64,000 nucleotides of DNA from Lunularia cruciata (Eukaryota > Streptophyta > Marchantiopsida > Lunulariales > Lunulariaceae). Under the pieces are notes generated by a model that saw nothing but the letters and a program-made list of their open reading frames with translations, did not search any database and was not told the DNA's origin. The position numbers and the translations under genes are program-made. Positions 37,575-48,446 of the stretch are shown piece by piece. Where the stretch lies: contig OX419759.1 in assembly GCA_948567375.1 (NCBI GenBank), forward strand, positions 51,116,593 through 51,180,592. Direction: 5' to 3'. Position 1 is the stretch's first letter; each line of letters begins with the position of its first letter.

Positions 37575-38316
37575 CCTCTCTAGAAGGCAAGATAATGTTC
37601 CGTGTTCAATTCTACATTAGGCTGAAGGAGGCTATGAGAGCTCACTTGGAGAGGACATTAGGAGAGGAGAGGGCTGAACTTATGTTAGAGAACCAAGATC
37701 CATTTGTATACCGTGTAGTTCATTATGATGTCTTTGAGGTGATTTTGTACATCTTGTACACATGAGAGGAATTGGAGAGATTGTGTGAGGTGGATTGCAG
37801 ATTTTGGAGATTAAGGTGATTTTGGGCAAAATCTCAAGTTTTAGATTTGGACTTGAGATTTCTACACATGATAGCTTGGATTATCTTTCAGTTAGTACAC
37901 TTGAAATTATTGTGAGAGCTTTTATGCGCACTAGGTTAGAATTTTTGAAAGTTGATAGGGTAAAGTGCTCTCGCAATTGCATGCTCTTTGGAAAATTGTA
38001 CAGAGTTTGCCATTTCTTCAATTTTTAGTGAATTGTCCTGAAAATTTCCAAGAAAATTCAATGCACTATATTCTACTTATTGCCACAAAAATTAGAGAGA
38101 TATCTTTCTTGCACAGGGAGGAATGAGTTTTTGAAGTGAAGGGGGTGGTTTTCACACCAAATCTGGAATATGGGTGCTGAATAGAAAGGTGTCTAGGCCA
38201 AATGGCTCAATGAAAAGATTTGAAATTTTGCAAGGAGTGACACCCTAGAGTTGTTATCAAGTGTGCCAAATGTCAAAGGACTATGATATACTGGTTGTGA
38301 GATTTGAGTGACATTA
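37575..38316 (+). other. V leader, upstream part
   Basis: It contains a short open frame (about 37590-37763) encoding a basic/acidic alpha-helical-looking peptide (R-L-K-E-A-M-R-A-H-L-E-R) with no recognised family, then non-coding sequence up to the X-2 insertion. Together with 42105-42840 it makes an unusually long stretch between primer site and gag. Confidence 0.5.
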
Positions 38317-41300
38317 TGTGGTACCTATATTTTTTATTTTGGACGAGTTTAGAAGAAGAAATGCACAGCTGAAACCAAATTGAAAGCAAATGGAGAAGAA
38401 ATGAGTGCAAACTTGTGATTTGATCAGACCCGAGGAAGTAGACTTCATGTAAGAGGAAGAAGGGTTTGGTTTGAATCAGACCTGGAGAAGCTTACTTCAT
38501 GTCAGAGGAGTGAAAAACTCGGATCAGACGTTAAGGAGGGCAAACCCGAAAGAGAAATAGAAGTTGCATGTCAGGATTCTTGAGGGTGCCATATCTCAGT
38601 GACCACAAGTCCAAATCAAGCGTGCTATATCTCGTTAGAAGCGTCTCGTTCAGGGCTTTCTATTGCACTCAAAATCACAAAGTTTAGTGGTCTGTAGAAG
38701 AAGTTACAAGCATTTGAAGTTTCGGGAGTAGATGTACTTTGGGTTGAGGTTCTTTAGGTCAATGTGATTTCGTATTTTGTACTTCGGGTTTACATAACTT
38801 TGGGTCTAAAGACTTTGTCTCAAGATGAAGATGACTAAATCCGAGGTAGTTGGACCTCAGAGTGTGTGGTACCCACATTTTTCATTTTGGACGAGTTTTG
38901 AAGAAGAAGTGCCTTGCTGAAACCAAATTGAAACCAAATGGAAAAGAAATGAGTGTAAACTTGTGATTTGATCAAACCCGAGGAAATTGACTTCATGTAA
39001 GAGGAAGAATGGCTTGGTTAGGATCAGACCCGAAGAAGCTTACTTCGTGTCAGAGGAGGGAAAAACTTGGAGCAGACGTTAAGGAGGGCAGACGCCGAAG
39101 GAGAAATAGAAGTTGTAGGTCAAGATTCTTGCGGGTGCCATATCTCAATGACCATAAGTCCAAATCAAGCGTGCTATATCTCGTTGGAAACGTCTCGTTC
39201 AGGGCTTTCCATTGCCACCAAAATCGCAAAGTTTGAAGGTCTGTAGAAGAAGTTACAAGCATTTAAAGTTTTGGGAGTAGATGTACTTCGGGTCAAAGTG
39301 TCTTCGGGTCAATGTGACTTCGTATTTCGGGTTTACATGACTTCGGGTCATGAGACTTTGCCTCAAGATGAAAATGACTAAATCAGAGGTAGCCGGACCT
39401 CGGAGTGCAGTGAAGGTGACTTCGGGAGTTTTGCGAGAGGGATCAGAGGAAGTTAGAGTATAGAAAGAAGATAGTTAGGATACACATGACTTCAATTTCA
39501 GTTCTAATTGAAAATGGAACTTGAATTGAAGGAGAAATAGCAGTAGTGAATAAACCCGAAGTGCAGGATCAGACTGTAAGTGTCTTCGGGTTAGTAACAT
39601 GAGTGATTAGGGGAAAGTGGGTTATAAATTGAAGGTGTAGATAGTGTATCCATGCTTTCAATTACAATTCTTGACAATGACACATTAGAATTAGTAAAGG
39701 AATTGATAGTAGTGAAACCCGAGGTAAGAGAGATAGAAGTGCAGGTGTCTTCGGATTTGACATTTGACACTTTAGAGAAGAGTGGGTCGGGAGATAGAGA
39801 TTTAGAAGGCTTAACTATGATAAGAATTTCATATCAGGAAGGAGAAATGTTAGAATTAGTGGAGGAAGTAGGAGATGTGAAACCCGAGGACAGAGTAGTA
39901 GGAAGTAAGATTACTTCGGGTTCGGGTTTGAAAGCTGAAGAAGAAGTAGACATCGGATCGGATTAGTAACCGATTTGAGATTTGAAGAGGCAGATATGAA
40001 GAGGTGCATTGTCATTTCGGATCTGCAGGTTGGAACAGTTGTTGTAGAAACGGTATAGTTGTTAGAACTGTCGATTGCTTCACTACTTAAGAGTGGCATT
40101 GGCAGGAAATTGTTGTTCAGTGCTCATTATTTCTGAAAATAGATAAAGCGAAGTGCTGTGAAGCAGTGCTCGTCGCTTGAGCTTGATTCCGAGTATCAAC
40201 TTTGCAATTGTGTTTGTGAATGTTTGGAGAAATTCAAAGTGCAAGTCAGAGTGCTTGTTGGATGTTGGATTCCACAGCCTTGATCCTCATTCTGTGTGTT
40301 TGATCCTGAGTGAAGTGCAATCGAAGCAATGCCTTGACAGATCTGAGAGGAATTGTAGTGTTGGTAGTATTCTGCATTTGTGAGTGCAGTGCGAAGTTGA
40401 TGTGAAGCAATTTCGATCGAGGAAGTTGTGCCTTCAGTGGAAGGGTGGAACACAATTCTGAGGCGAAGTCGTTTTGCAGTGAAGTGCCATTTTTGGGAGA
40501 GCCTGAATCATCACAATCAAGATTGTTTGGAAAGATTTGATGGAGTTGTGATTAAGGAGTGTGAATTTGTGACAAGACTGCAAGTCAGTGCTTGTTACTC
40601 TCTTCTGGGTGTGGTTTCTACCTGAGAGACTAAAGAAGAACTCAAGAAGAACTGAAATTGTTACTTTGCTTCGTATTTGGATATTTCTGACTCGTATCTC
40701 TGCGGGAACGAACTTTACTTACCCGATTACCGCAAAAGTGATATTTGCCGGGTTGTCACAGAGTGCAGTGAAGGTGACTTGGGGAGTCTTACTAGAGGGA
40801 TCAGAGGAAGTTAGAGTAGTGAAAGAAGATAGTTAGGATACCCATGACTTCAATTTCAGTCTTGATTAAAGATGGAACATGAATTGAAGGAGAAGTAGCA
40901 CTAGTGAATAAACCCGAAGTGCAGGATCAGACAGTATGTGTCTTCGGGTGAGTTACCTAAGTGATTAGGGGAAAGTGTGTTACAAATTGAAGGTGTAGAT
41001 AGTGTATTCATGCTTTCAATTATAATTTTTGACGATGACATAGTAGAATTAGCAAAGGAATTGATAATAGCAAAACCCAAAGTAGAAGAAATAAGAGTGC
41101 AAGTGTCTTCGGATTTGGCATTTGACACCTTAGAGAAGAGTGGGTTGAGAGATAGAGATTTAGAAGGCTTAATTATGATAGGAATTGCAGATCAGGAAGG
41201 AGAAGTGTTAGAATTAGTGGAGGAATTGGAAGTTGTGAAACCCAAGGACAGAGTAGTAAGAAGTAAAGTTACTTTGGGTTTGGGTTTGGAAGCCGAGGAA

Positions 41301-42104
41301 GAAGTAGACATCGGATCGGAGAAGAAACTGATTTAAGATTTGAAGAGATAGATATGAAAGGTTGCATTGTCATATGAGATCTGCAGGTTTGTAGAGTTGT
41401 TAGGAAGAGAACTGTCGATTTGTTCACTATTTAAGAGTGGCATTTGTAGTCTAATGTTGTTCAATGCTCATAATTTCTGAGAGTAGATAAAGTGAAGTGC
41501 TGTGAAGCAGTGCTCGTCGCTTGAACTTGATTCCGAGTATCAACTTTGTAATTGTGTTTGTGAGTGTGTGAAGAATTTTGAAGTGCAAGTCAGAGTGCTT
41601 GTTGGATGTTGGATTCCACAACCTTGATCTTCATTCTGTGTGTTTGATCCTGAGTGAAGTGCAATCAAAGCAATGCCTTGACAGATCTGAGAGGAATTGT
41701 AGTGTTGGTAGTATTTTGCATTTGTGAGTGCAGTGCAAAGTTGATGTGAAGCAATTTCGATCGAGGAAGTTGTGCCTTCAGTGGAGGGGTGGAACACAAT
41801 TCTGAGGCAAAGTTGTTTTGCAATGAAGTGCCATTTTCGGGAGAGCCTGAATCATCACAATCAAGATTGTTTGGAAAGAATTGAAGGATTTGTGATTAAG
41901 GAGTGTGAATTTGTGACAAGATTGCAAGTCAGTGCTTGTTACTCTCTTCTGGGTGTGGTTTCTACCTGAGAGATTAAAGACGCAACTAAGAAGAACTGAA
42001 ATTGTTACTTTGCTTTGTATTTGACAAATTCTGACTCGTATCTTTGCGGGAACAAACTTTACTTACCCGATTACCGCAAAAGTGATATTTGCCGGGTTGT
42101 CACA
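38317..42104 (+). mobile_element. X-2: X unit inserted in the V leader, itself split by X-3
   Basis: It begins TGTGGTACCTATATTTTTT and ends GCCGGGTTGTCACA. The flanks catta (38312-38316) and cattg (42105-42109) are a 4 of 5 TSD. Subtracting X-3 and one TSD leaves 1887 bp, the short-form length. X-2 sequence up to ...cctcagagtg resumes exactly after X-3. It encodes the same acidic segment (about 41010-41330) as X-1 and X-3. Confidence 0.9.
38865..40760 (+). mobile_element. X-3: X unit nested inside X-2, perfect TSD
   Basis: 1896 bp from TGTGGTACCCACATTTTTC to TTTGCCGGGTTGTCACA. It is flanked by gagtg on both sides (38860-38864 and 40761-40765). It is the best-preserved short X unit and richest in intact CpG, with many CTTCGGG/CCCGAAG words. 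Around 39652-39966 lies the acidic segment V-R-E-I-E-V-Q-V-S-S-D-L-T-F-D-T-L-E-K-S, also seen in X-4. There is no polymerase or transposase. Confidence 0.93.
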
Positions 42105-42289
42105 CATTGTGAGGAAGGGTCAATTCTGCAGAGTGGAGATCTCATGCATGAGGAGTTTGAGATCAACAAAAAGCATGTTTGAGTGTTTAGATTCATCTTG
42201 GGAACATGGAGGGTCATCAAGAGTGGAAATTGAGATTATGCAAGGTTCCCCAAGGGTTTGAGGTGATTGTAGGGGTGGATTTGAGGAAA

Positions 42290-42680
42290 AGAGAGTTTAC
42301 AATAGAATTTGAATAGAGTGTTGAGAGGATCCAAAAACCTACACCACTTGGAGGAAAGAGTGAGTCTAAGTGCTTTCTATGTGGAGAGAAGAGACATAAG
42401 GCAAGTTCATGTCCATTGACCTTTGAGAGCAAGAGATTGAGGGAAAGGAGAGGCTTACTTGACTTGGGTTTGCATGTTGGACCTTCTTCACCAAGATTGG
42501 GAGGGAGAAGATCTAAGACCAAGGAGTTGTGTGAGGTTTGTGGAGTTGAAGGACTTCCAAAAGTACATGAGTGTAGTGGAGTAAAAGCACTTTTGGAAAC
42601 TTTGGTGAAGGATCTTGGAGAGAGTCTTAGTACAGCTATAGAAGTACTACCACCTTCATCAGCTAGTTCTCAAGATTAGT
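42290..42680 (+). other. Zinc-finger-like ORF segment upstream of gag in V
   Basis: The sequence encodes a CX2CX4HX4C knuckle (C-F-L-C-G-E-K-R-H-K-A-S-S-C, about 42370-42411). This is followed by a basic segment (L-G-G-R-R-S-K-T-K) and a second cluster (C-E-V-C-G...H-E-C, about 42530-42575). The segment ends before the untranslated run that leads to gag. The zinc knuckle of Gag proper is separate (43754-43796). Its function is unknown; it could be a captured or duplicated nucleocapsid-like module. Confidence 0.6.
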
Positions 42681-42912
42681 GATGGAGATAATCTTTCAAC
42701 TTATGGATAAACTATCCATGAGAGTTAGATTAATATGCACTCTAGGATTTGATGTTGCTATAGAAATCTTGGAGTAACCTGAACCTTTTGTGTTCCCTAG
42801 AGTGGATTATTCTCAGATGGTGTTAGTCATGTATATACTCTATTAGTAATAGAGTGAGAGAGCAGAAAAGAGAAAAAAAATTGAGAGAAAAGAAAGATAG
42901 TGAGGGGTTAAG

Positions 42913-43470
42913 ATGGGGAAACTTCCGGTTTTCTTTGGCAAGGATGGAGAAGATGTGGAGGCCTTTGTGAGAGACTTCAAGAGAGCTTGCATAGGAAACA
43001 ATGAGAGGAGGAAGAATGAGTGGGCTTCATTATTACCATATTTCTTTGAGGATGCAGCACTTACATGGTATGAGTCAGAATACCAAAAGAGAGAGAGGAG
43101 AGATGGGGAAGAGGAGTCTTGGGAGACTTTGACTTCAGCACTCATTGAGAAGTTTCTTCCTGATGAGAGTTATGAGAGATTGATGAGTGAGGTTATATTT
43201 CTCAAGCAAGGAGATGGAGAGAAAGTGAGACTCTATGTGGAAAGAGTGGAAAAGTTGGAGTCCAAATTTTGCATAGTGTTGAGGAAGGGTGGGGATGATG
43301 TGGAGACTATAATGATTGGCATAGGGGCCATGCTCACCAAGAATTTTGGGAGGATTGAGACCACAAATTAGAAGCAAGGTGAGATATGAGAAACCTTCTT
43401 CCAAGGTTGAAGCTATCAAGATCGCAATTCGTATGGAGGAGAGTTTGGAAGAGGATGAGAGTGATTTGGT
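42913..43470 (+). other. gag domain of V
   Basis: M-G-K-L-P-V-F-F-G-K-D-G-E-D-V-E-A-F-V followed by W-A-S-L-L-P-Y-F and A-A-L-T-W-Y is the classic start of a Ty3/gypsy Gag (retrotransposon gag family, capsid-like fold). A purine-rich untranslated run (42840-42912) precedes it. Largely open. Confidence 0.88.
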
Positions 43471-43753
43471 GGTGAAGGAGGTTATGCATCCTCCTCAAGG
43501 CTACAAGTATGGTGGAACTTCTGATACTTTGGTGGCAAGGGTTGCACCACAAGTAGTGGTTGCTCCAGTTCTTGCATCTCCACCAAAAGATCCACTTCAA
43601 ACCATCACAAAACAACTTGCGGATCTCACAATCAATGTGGTGCAACTATGGGAGAAGAGAGAGGTGGATCAGAATGTAGGGAGAGGGCCTAGGATTTATG
43701 GAAACTATCCATATAGAGGAGGCCAACCAGCCAACAATTTCAATGATAGAAAT

Positions 43754-43796
43754 TGTTTTGGTTGTGGAGGAAGAGGCCATATCCAAAGGAATTGCC
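43754..43796 (+). other. Nucleocapsid zinc knuckle of V
   Basis: C-F-G-C-G-G-R-G-H-I-Q-R-N-C fits CX2CX4HX4C exactly. It is flanked by glycine/arginine/tyrosine-rich sequence, as usual for nucleocapsid. Confidence 0.9.
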
Positions 43797-44339
43797 CAAA
43801 TTCCACTTACTATGGAGGAAGGAGTTATGAGAGAGCCAATAGAGGGAAAGAGGAAGGTAGTGAAACCCAAGTGGCTCCTAATCCCAACAAAGGTAAGGGG
43901 ATAACATCCATAGATGTGGTTGAGAGAAAGTATGAGAAGGGAGAGTGCTCAAACCCCAAGGGTCTTAATTTGGAGCTTTTGGCACAAGAGAAGAAGAGAG
44001 CTCGTTTTGCAGAGGATGTTCACTCTTCTCAAGGATTTACTTCAAGAAAGGATACTCCTATGTCTACTAGGAGCACTCGCACCTCAACACCATCAACAAC
44101 AAAGACTCCAAGGAAGAAGTTGGGGATGGAGGATTTCTTGATTTCAAAGCAACAATGGAACTACAATGTGTTGGAGGATGTTGGTAGTCACAAAGCTAAC
44201 ATCACAATGGGCCAATTGATTGCTTTGAACCCTACCTTGAGAAAGGAGCTTAGAGGTGGTTTGAGTTCTACAAGGAGCAAGAAAAAGAAGAAAGCAAAAG
44301 TTCCAATATCAATGGGGGTGGTGGATGCCAAGCCAGCAC

Positions 44340-44700
44340 CATGGGAAGCTTGTGAATATGCCTCCAAGATTGATGTGAGAGTGAATAGTCACAACATCAA
44401 GGATGCATTGGTTGATGGAGGATCAGCAATGAATGCCATGTCAGAAAGGTTGATGAAGAAGTTGGGTATGATACCCTCAAGACCTTCAACATTTGTGGTG
44501 AGCATGGCAAACAAGCAACAAGTTTGACCAGTAGGAGTGATGGATAAGGTGGTAGTTTCAGTTATGGAAGTTCAAAATCTCATGACTTTCCAAGTCTTGA
44601 AGGATTCAAGCTATGACTTACTTCTTGGGAGGCCATGGTTGAGAGCAACACGCACAATTGATCGATGGCACAAAGGGTACTTGAGGATTGGGCAATCAAA
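44340..44700 (+). other. Protease region of V
   Basis: D-A-L-V-D-G-G-S-A-M-N-A-M-S near 44402-44443 matches the active-site neighbourhood of plant gypsy proteases. Further on, D-L-L-L-G-R-P-W-L (about 44610-44640) is the conserved flap/second-domain motif of this protease family. It sits between gag and reverse transcriptase, as expected. Confidence 0.8.
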
Positions 44701-45129
44701 CCATAAAGTCACAGTTCTTGTGACTAACACCACCAACACTTCACATTCAGATACACCATCTTCTGATTATTGGGAATCAGATTCTGAAGAAGGAGCTTCA
44801 GGTGTGGACACAAGCATGGAGGAGGAGACTTCCACGGAGGAGGATGAATCTGAATCTGATTCAGATGTGTATCCCTTGTGTGCTGTGGATTTTGCACCTA
44901 AGCCAGAGGTTTTGAAGGACCCAGAAAAATCACCATTGACACTTGAGGAGGTAGAGAGAAAGTTAGCTACCCTCAAGTATGGCCCAAATGTTACCAAGGA
45001 GGAGAAGGTGAGATTTGAGGAGATTTTCTGCAAGTTCATCCATGTGTTTGCTTTTAGTTACAAGGATTTGAAGGAAGTCACCTTGGAGGAGCACAAGATA
45101 GAGGTGGAGTCACATGCAAGACCAATCCG

Positions 45130-45870
45130 CCAAAAGCAATGTCGCATTAGCCCACCAATATCTTTGGTTGTGAAGGAGGAGATTGATAAGCTCAAGGAGG
45201 CTGGATTTATCTTTGAGGTGGAGAATTCACAATGGGTGTCTCCAATTGTCATTGTGAAGAAAAAGAATGGCAAGCTTTGGGTATGTGTGGATTACAAGAA
45301 GCTTAATGCTATTACCAAGAAGGACTACTACCCATTGCCATTCATTGATGAGATCTTGGAGGAGGTTGCAGGTCATGAGGGGTACAGTTTTGGAGATGGT
45401 TATAGTGGATACAACCAAATCAAGATTGCACCAGAGCATCAACAACTCACCACATTCACCACACCTTGGGGAACTTACGCTTTCAAGGTCATGCCTTTTG
45501 GGCTTTGCAATGCTCCAGCCACATTCCAAGGGTTCATGAACAAGGTATTTGAACCTTTCATTGGGAAATTTGTGAGAGACTTCATTGATGACTTTTGTGT
45601 CTATGGGAGCAAGGAGGAGCACTTTGAGCACCTAATCAAAGTCTTGCAATGCTTGGATGAGGCAAATGCATCACTCAACCCAAAGAAGTGCATTTTTGGA
45701 TGTGAAGAAGGTCTACTTTTGGGGCACATCATCTCCAAGGATGGAATAGCAGTTGATCTTGAGAAGGTAAGGAAAATCTCAGACCTTCCATTCCCTTCAA
45801 GCTTGACAAAGTTACGCCAATTCTTGGGGATGGTTGGGTACTATAGGAGGTTCATCTTCTCATTTTCCAA
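45130..45870 (+). other. Reverse transcriptase of V
   Basis: All main blocks are present: G-F-I-F-E-V...S-P-I-V-I-V-K-K-K-N-G, C-V-D-Y-K-K-L-N, G-Y-S-G-Y-N-Q-I, T-F-T-T-P-W-G-T-Y-A-F, M-P-F-G-L-C-N-A-P-A-T-F-Q and the catalytic F-I-D-D-F-C-V-Y-G (about 45580-45608). L-G-H-I-I-S-K-D-G-I follows. F-I-D-D with F-C-V-Y-G resembles the Athila branch more than chromoviruses. Confidence 0.92.
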
Positions 45871-45999
45871 CAAGGCTTATGCATTGACCATCTACATGAA
45901 GAAGGGTGTAGATTACATGGTGATTTTGGAAGACAAGGAGGCTCTCAAAGCTTTTGAGGAGCTCAAGCAATCCCTTGTTGTAGCTCCAATTCTTGCTAA

Positions 46000-46385
46000 A
46001 CCTGATTGGAGTAAGCCTTTCATTCTCTACACTAATGCTTCTAATGTAGCTATAGGATGCACTCTTAGTCAATTAGACCAAGATGGGCATGATCATCCAA
46101 TAGCTTATGCTAGTAGGCAGATGGTTTCAGCAAAGAAGAACTACTTTGTCACGGAGAGAGAAGGGTTGGCATTGATCTTTGGTCTCAAGAAGTTTAGACA
46201 CTACTTGATTGGAGGGAAAGCCACAATTGTCACGGATCACAAGGCTTTGAAGTACATCTTCAACAAGCCTAATGTTGAAGGGAGACTAGCAAGGTGGATG
46301 ATACTCTTGTCTGAGTATGACTACACCATTGAGGATAGGCCAGGAAAGAAACATGCAAATGCTGATTTGTTATCTAGAGCCTATG
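46000..46385 (+). other. RNase H of V
   Basis: It begins with S-K-P-F-I-L-Y-T-N-A-S-N and contains T-E-R-E-G-L-A-L-I-F and V-T-D-H-K-A-L-K-Y. It ends with the tether signature K-K-H-A-N-A-D-L-L-S-R. These are the normal landmarks of gypsy RNase H. Confidence 0.9.
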
Positions 46386-46649
46386 ATCATGATGGAGATG
46401 AGCCAATGGATGATTCCTTCCCGGATGAGGAGCTCATGACAATCTCAGTCACTCAAGAGATTCCAATGGAGTACAAGGAGATTGTGGATTTTGTGACAAG
46501 AGGTAACTATCCAAAAGGGATGCATGCTAGGGAGAGGAAGGCCCTTGGAGCAAGATCTAGACCTTACACAATGGTGGAGGATATTCTTTTTCACCAAGGA
46601 GCAGATGGTCTACTTCGAAGAGCAGTGGGTAAGGAAGAGTCTATCCTAC

Positions 46650-47465
46650 TCATAAAGGAGTTTCATGAAGGTCTAAGTGGAGGACACTTTGCAGGAAAGG
46701 TGACTGCTTTCAAGATTCTAGATGCAGGTTACCATTGGAGAGGGATTTCAAGGATTGTCTTGATTATTGCAAAACTTGTCATGTTTGTCAAGCTTTTGCT
46801 AGAAAGTCTACATCCACTCCACCACTTAAATCAATTCTATTGCTAGGACCTTTTGAGAAGTGGGGAATTGATTTTGTAGGTCCTCTCAATAGAACAAGGA
46901 ACAATTGGTACATTGTGGTAGTTACTGATTACCTTACCAAGTGGGTTGAGGCTAGACCATTGAGGGACAAGAATGAAGATGAAGTGGGTAGATTTCTTTA
47001 TGAACGCATTATCACTAGGTTTGGATGCCCTTTGGAGTTGGTTTCTGATAGAGGAGGAGAGTTTATAGGAAGCATTACTACAGCCATGCTACAAAATTTC
47101 TATATCACACATAGAGTAACTACATCCTATAAGCCAAATTCCAATGGCTTGGCAGAGAGAACCAATCAGACCTTGTGCATGATGTTGGCCAAAGATGCAG
47201 AAATGGAGGGGGCTAAACATCATTGGGACAAGAGGATTCATGCAGTTTTATGGGACTATAGGACAACCATGAAGACTTCCACCGGATATTCTCCATTTCA
47301 ATTGGTATATGGTATTGAGTCTACCTTACCTATTCACTTTGATCTTCCTACCTTTCAAAGCATTCATAGGAGATTGAAGAAAGCACAAGGAGGTGATGAG
47401 AAGTCAAGGAAGGATCAACTCATGGAGTTGGAAGAGGCAAGAGCAGTTGCTATGGTTTGAGTGGA
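46650..47465 (+). other. Integrase of V
   Basis: The zinc domain (H-E-G-L-S-G-G-H-F then C-K-T-C-H-V-C) is followed by the catalytic core W-G-I-D-F-V-G-P, V-S-D-R-G-G-E-F and S-N-G-L-A-E-R-T-N-Q. This gives the D, D and E of the DDE triad. G-Y-S-P-F-Q-L-V-Y-G closes the core. The C-terminal tail runs to about 47700 and shows no chromodomain or PHD finger. Confidence 0.9.
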
Positions 47466-47747
47466 GCAAGCCCAAAGGAAACAAAAGGAGAGCTATGACA
47501 AGAGGCAAGGCAAGAAGAAGGTGATTGGGTAATGTTGTTTGATTCCATTTGATTCAAGAGAGTGCAAAAGAAGTTTTTGCCTAAGTACTTTGGACCTTTC
47601 ATAGTAGAGAAGGTGTGGGGCAATTACACCTATGATCTCAAGGAGTTGGGAGGAAGACATTTTGATAGGAATAACCATGATAAGTTGAAGATGTACCATA
47701 GAAGGTAGAGAGGCCTTCACTTTGAGGACAAAGTGAAAACTTAGTCC

Positions 47748-47756
47748 AGGGGTAAA
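47748..47756 (+). other. Polypurine tract of V
   Basis: aggggtaaa directly precedes the 3' LTR, the usual plus-strand priming site. Confidence 0.6.
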
Positions 47757-48446
47757 TGTAACACCCATTTGTGCATGTGTGTGGTATTGTGATATTTAGC
47801 TTGGTATTACAAGTACTTAAGAGATATTATTTATAAAGATAAAGGATGGTTCTATATTAGTCATGGTTAGCTAAAGTTAGTCATAGCTAAGATAGATGGG
47901 ACTTTACTTTAGAGGAAGTAGAAAAGATGAGCACCACTATTTTGGATTTTAGTGTGTTGACTTGGTATTATTCTTAGGTGTTTGGCTTTGAGGAAAGAGT
48001 TGAGAACTCTTGGGCCCGCAAGCCTTTTTGTTTTGGATTCTTCTTTAGTCCAAGGATGGCCCATGTGAAGGAATCCTTGACTTAGTGGTTGGGTCAAGAT
48101 AGGACCGCATGCTTAGGGGAATATGCCCATGTGAATGGATGATCCTTTCTACTTTTTGACTTTACTTGAATTTTAGTCTAGTAACTTGAGTTACTATGGT
48201 AATTAGTAACTTTGGTACGTAACTATTTCACAAGTATATAAACAAGGGGTGAGGAGGTACTCATGATCCTTTCATTTGCAACTATCTCTCTCTCATTGAG
48301 TTCTCTAGTGAGCAATGTCTTGAGTCTTGGAGTGTTAGCCTTGGAGGAGTATGATGGAGTTCGAGTTCCTTACCTTCTTAGTCCATGGTGCGCTATCATA
48401 ATAGCCATCAGAGGTTCATCCTGAGTGAGAGACAGGCCGACTCACA
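47757..48446 (+). repeat. 3' LTR of V
   Basis: 690 bp with intact TG...CA ends (TGTAACACCC ... GACTCACA) and about 15 substitutions against the 5' LTR. Its TATA box is at 48235-48242. Confidence 0.95.

Larger units (their letters stand above)
36864..48446 (+). mobile_element. V: nearly whole non-chromovirus Ty3/gypsy element (Athila/Tat-like), with X-2/X-3 inside
   Basis: Two 690-bp LTRs (36864-37553 and 47757-48446) differ at about 15 positions (about 2%), so the insertion is young in this window. A tRNA-Asp-type primer site follows the 5' LTR at 37558, and a purine-rich aggggtaaa precedes the 3' LTR. Internal order: leader with an extra zinc-finger ORF region, gag, CCHC, protease, reverse transcriptase, RNase H, integrase. 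Net length without X-2/X-3 is about 7.8 kb. Coding parts are largely open, with perhaps two to four breaks. No chromodomain was seen. The F-I-D-D-F variant of the RT box and the Asp primer site suggest the OTA (Athila/Tat) branch; this is inference. The outer flanks share only a short gtc. Confidence 0.92.

Noticed and set aside
40196-40455. Minus-strand open frames of about 70-85 codons repeated in X-1, X-2 and X-3 (also 8000-8257 and 41540-41797)
   Set aside because: They recur because the units are copies. They lie antisense to the 3' part of X and vary freely between copies, so conservation of DNA explains them.
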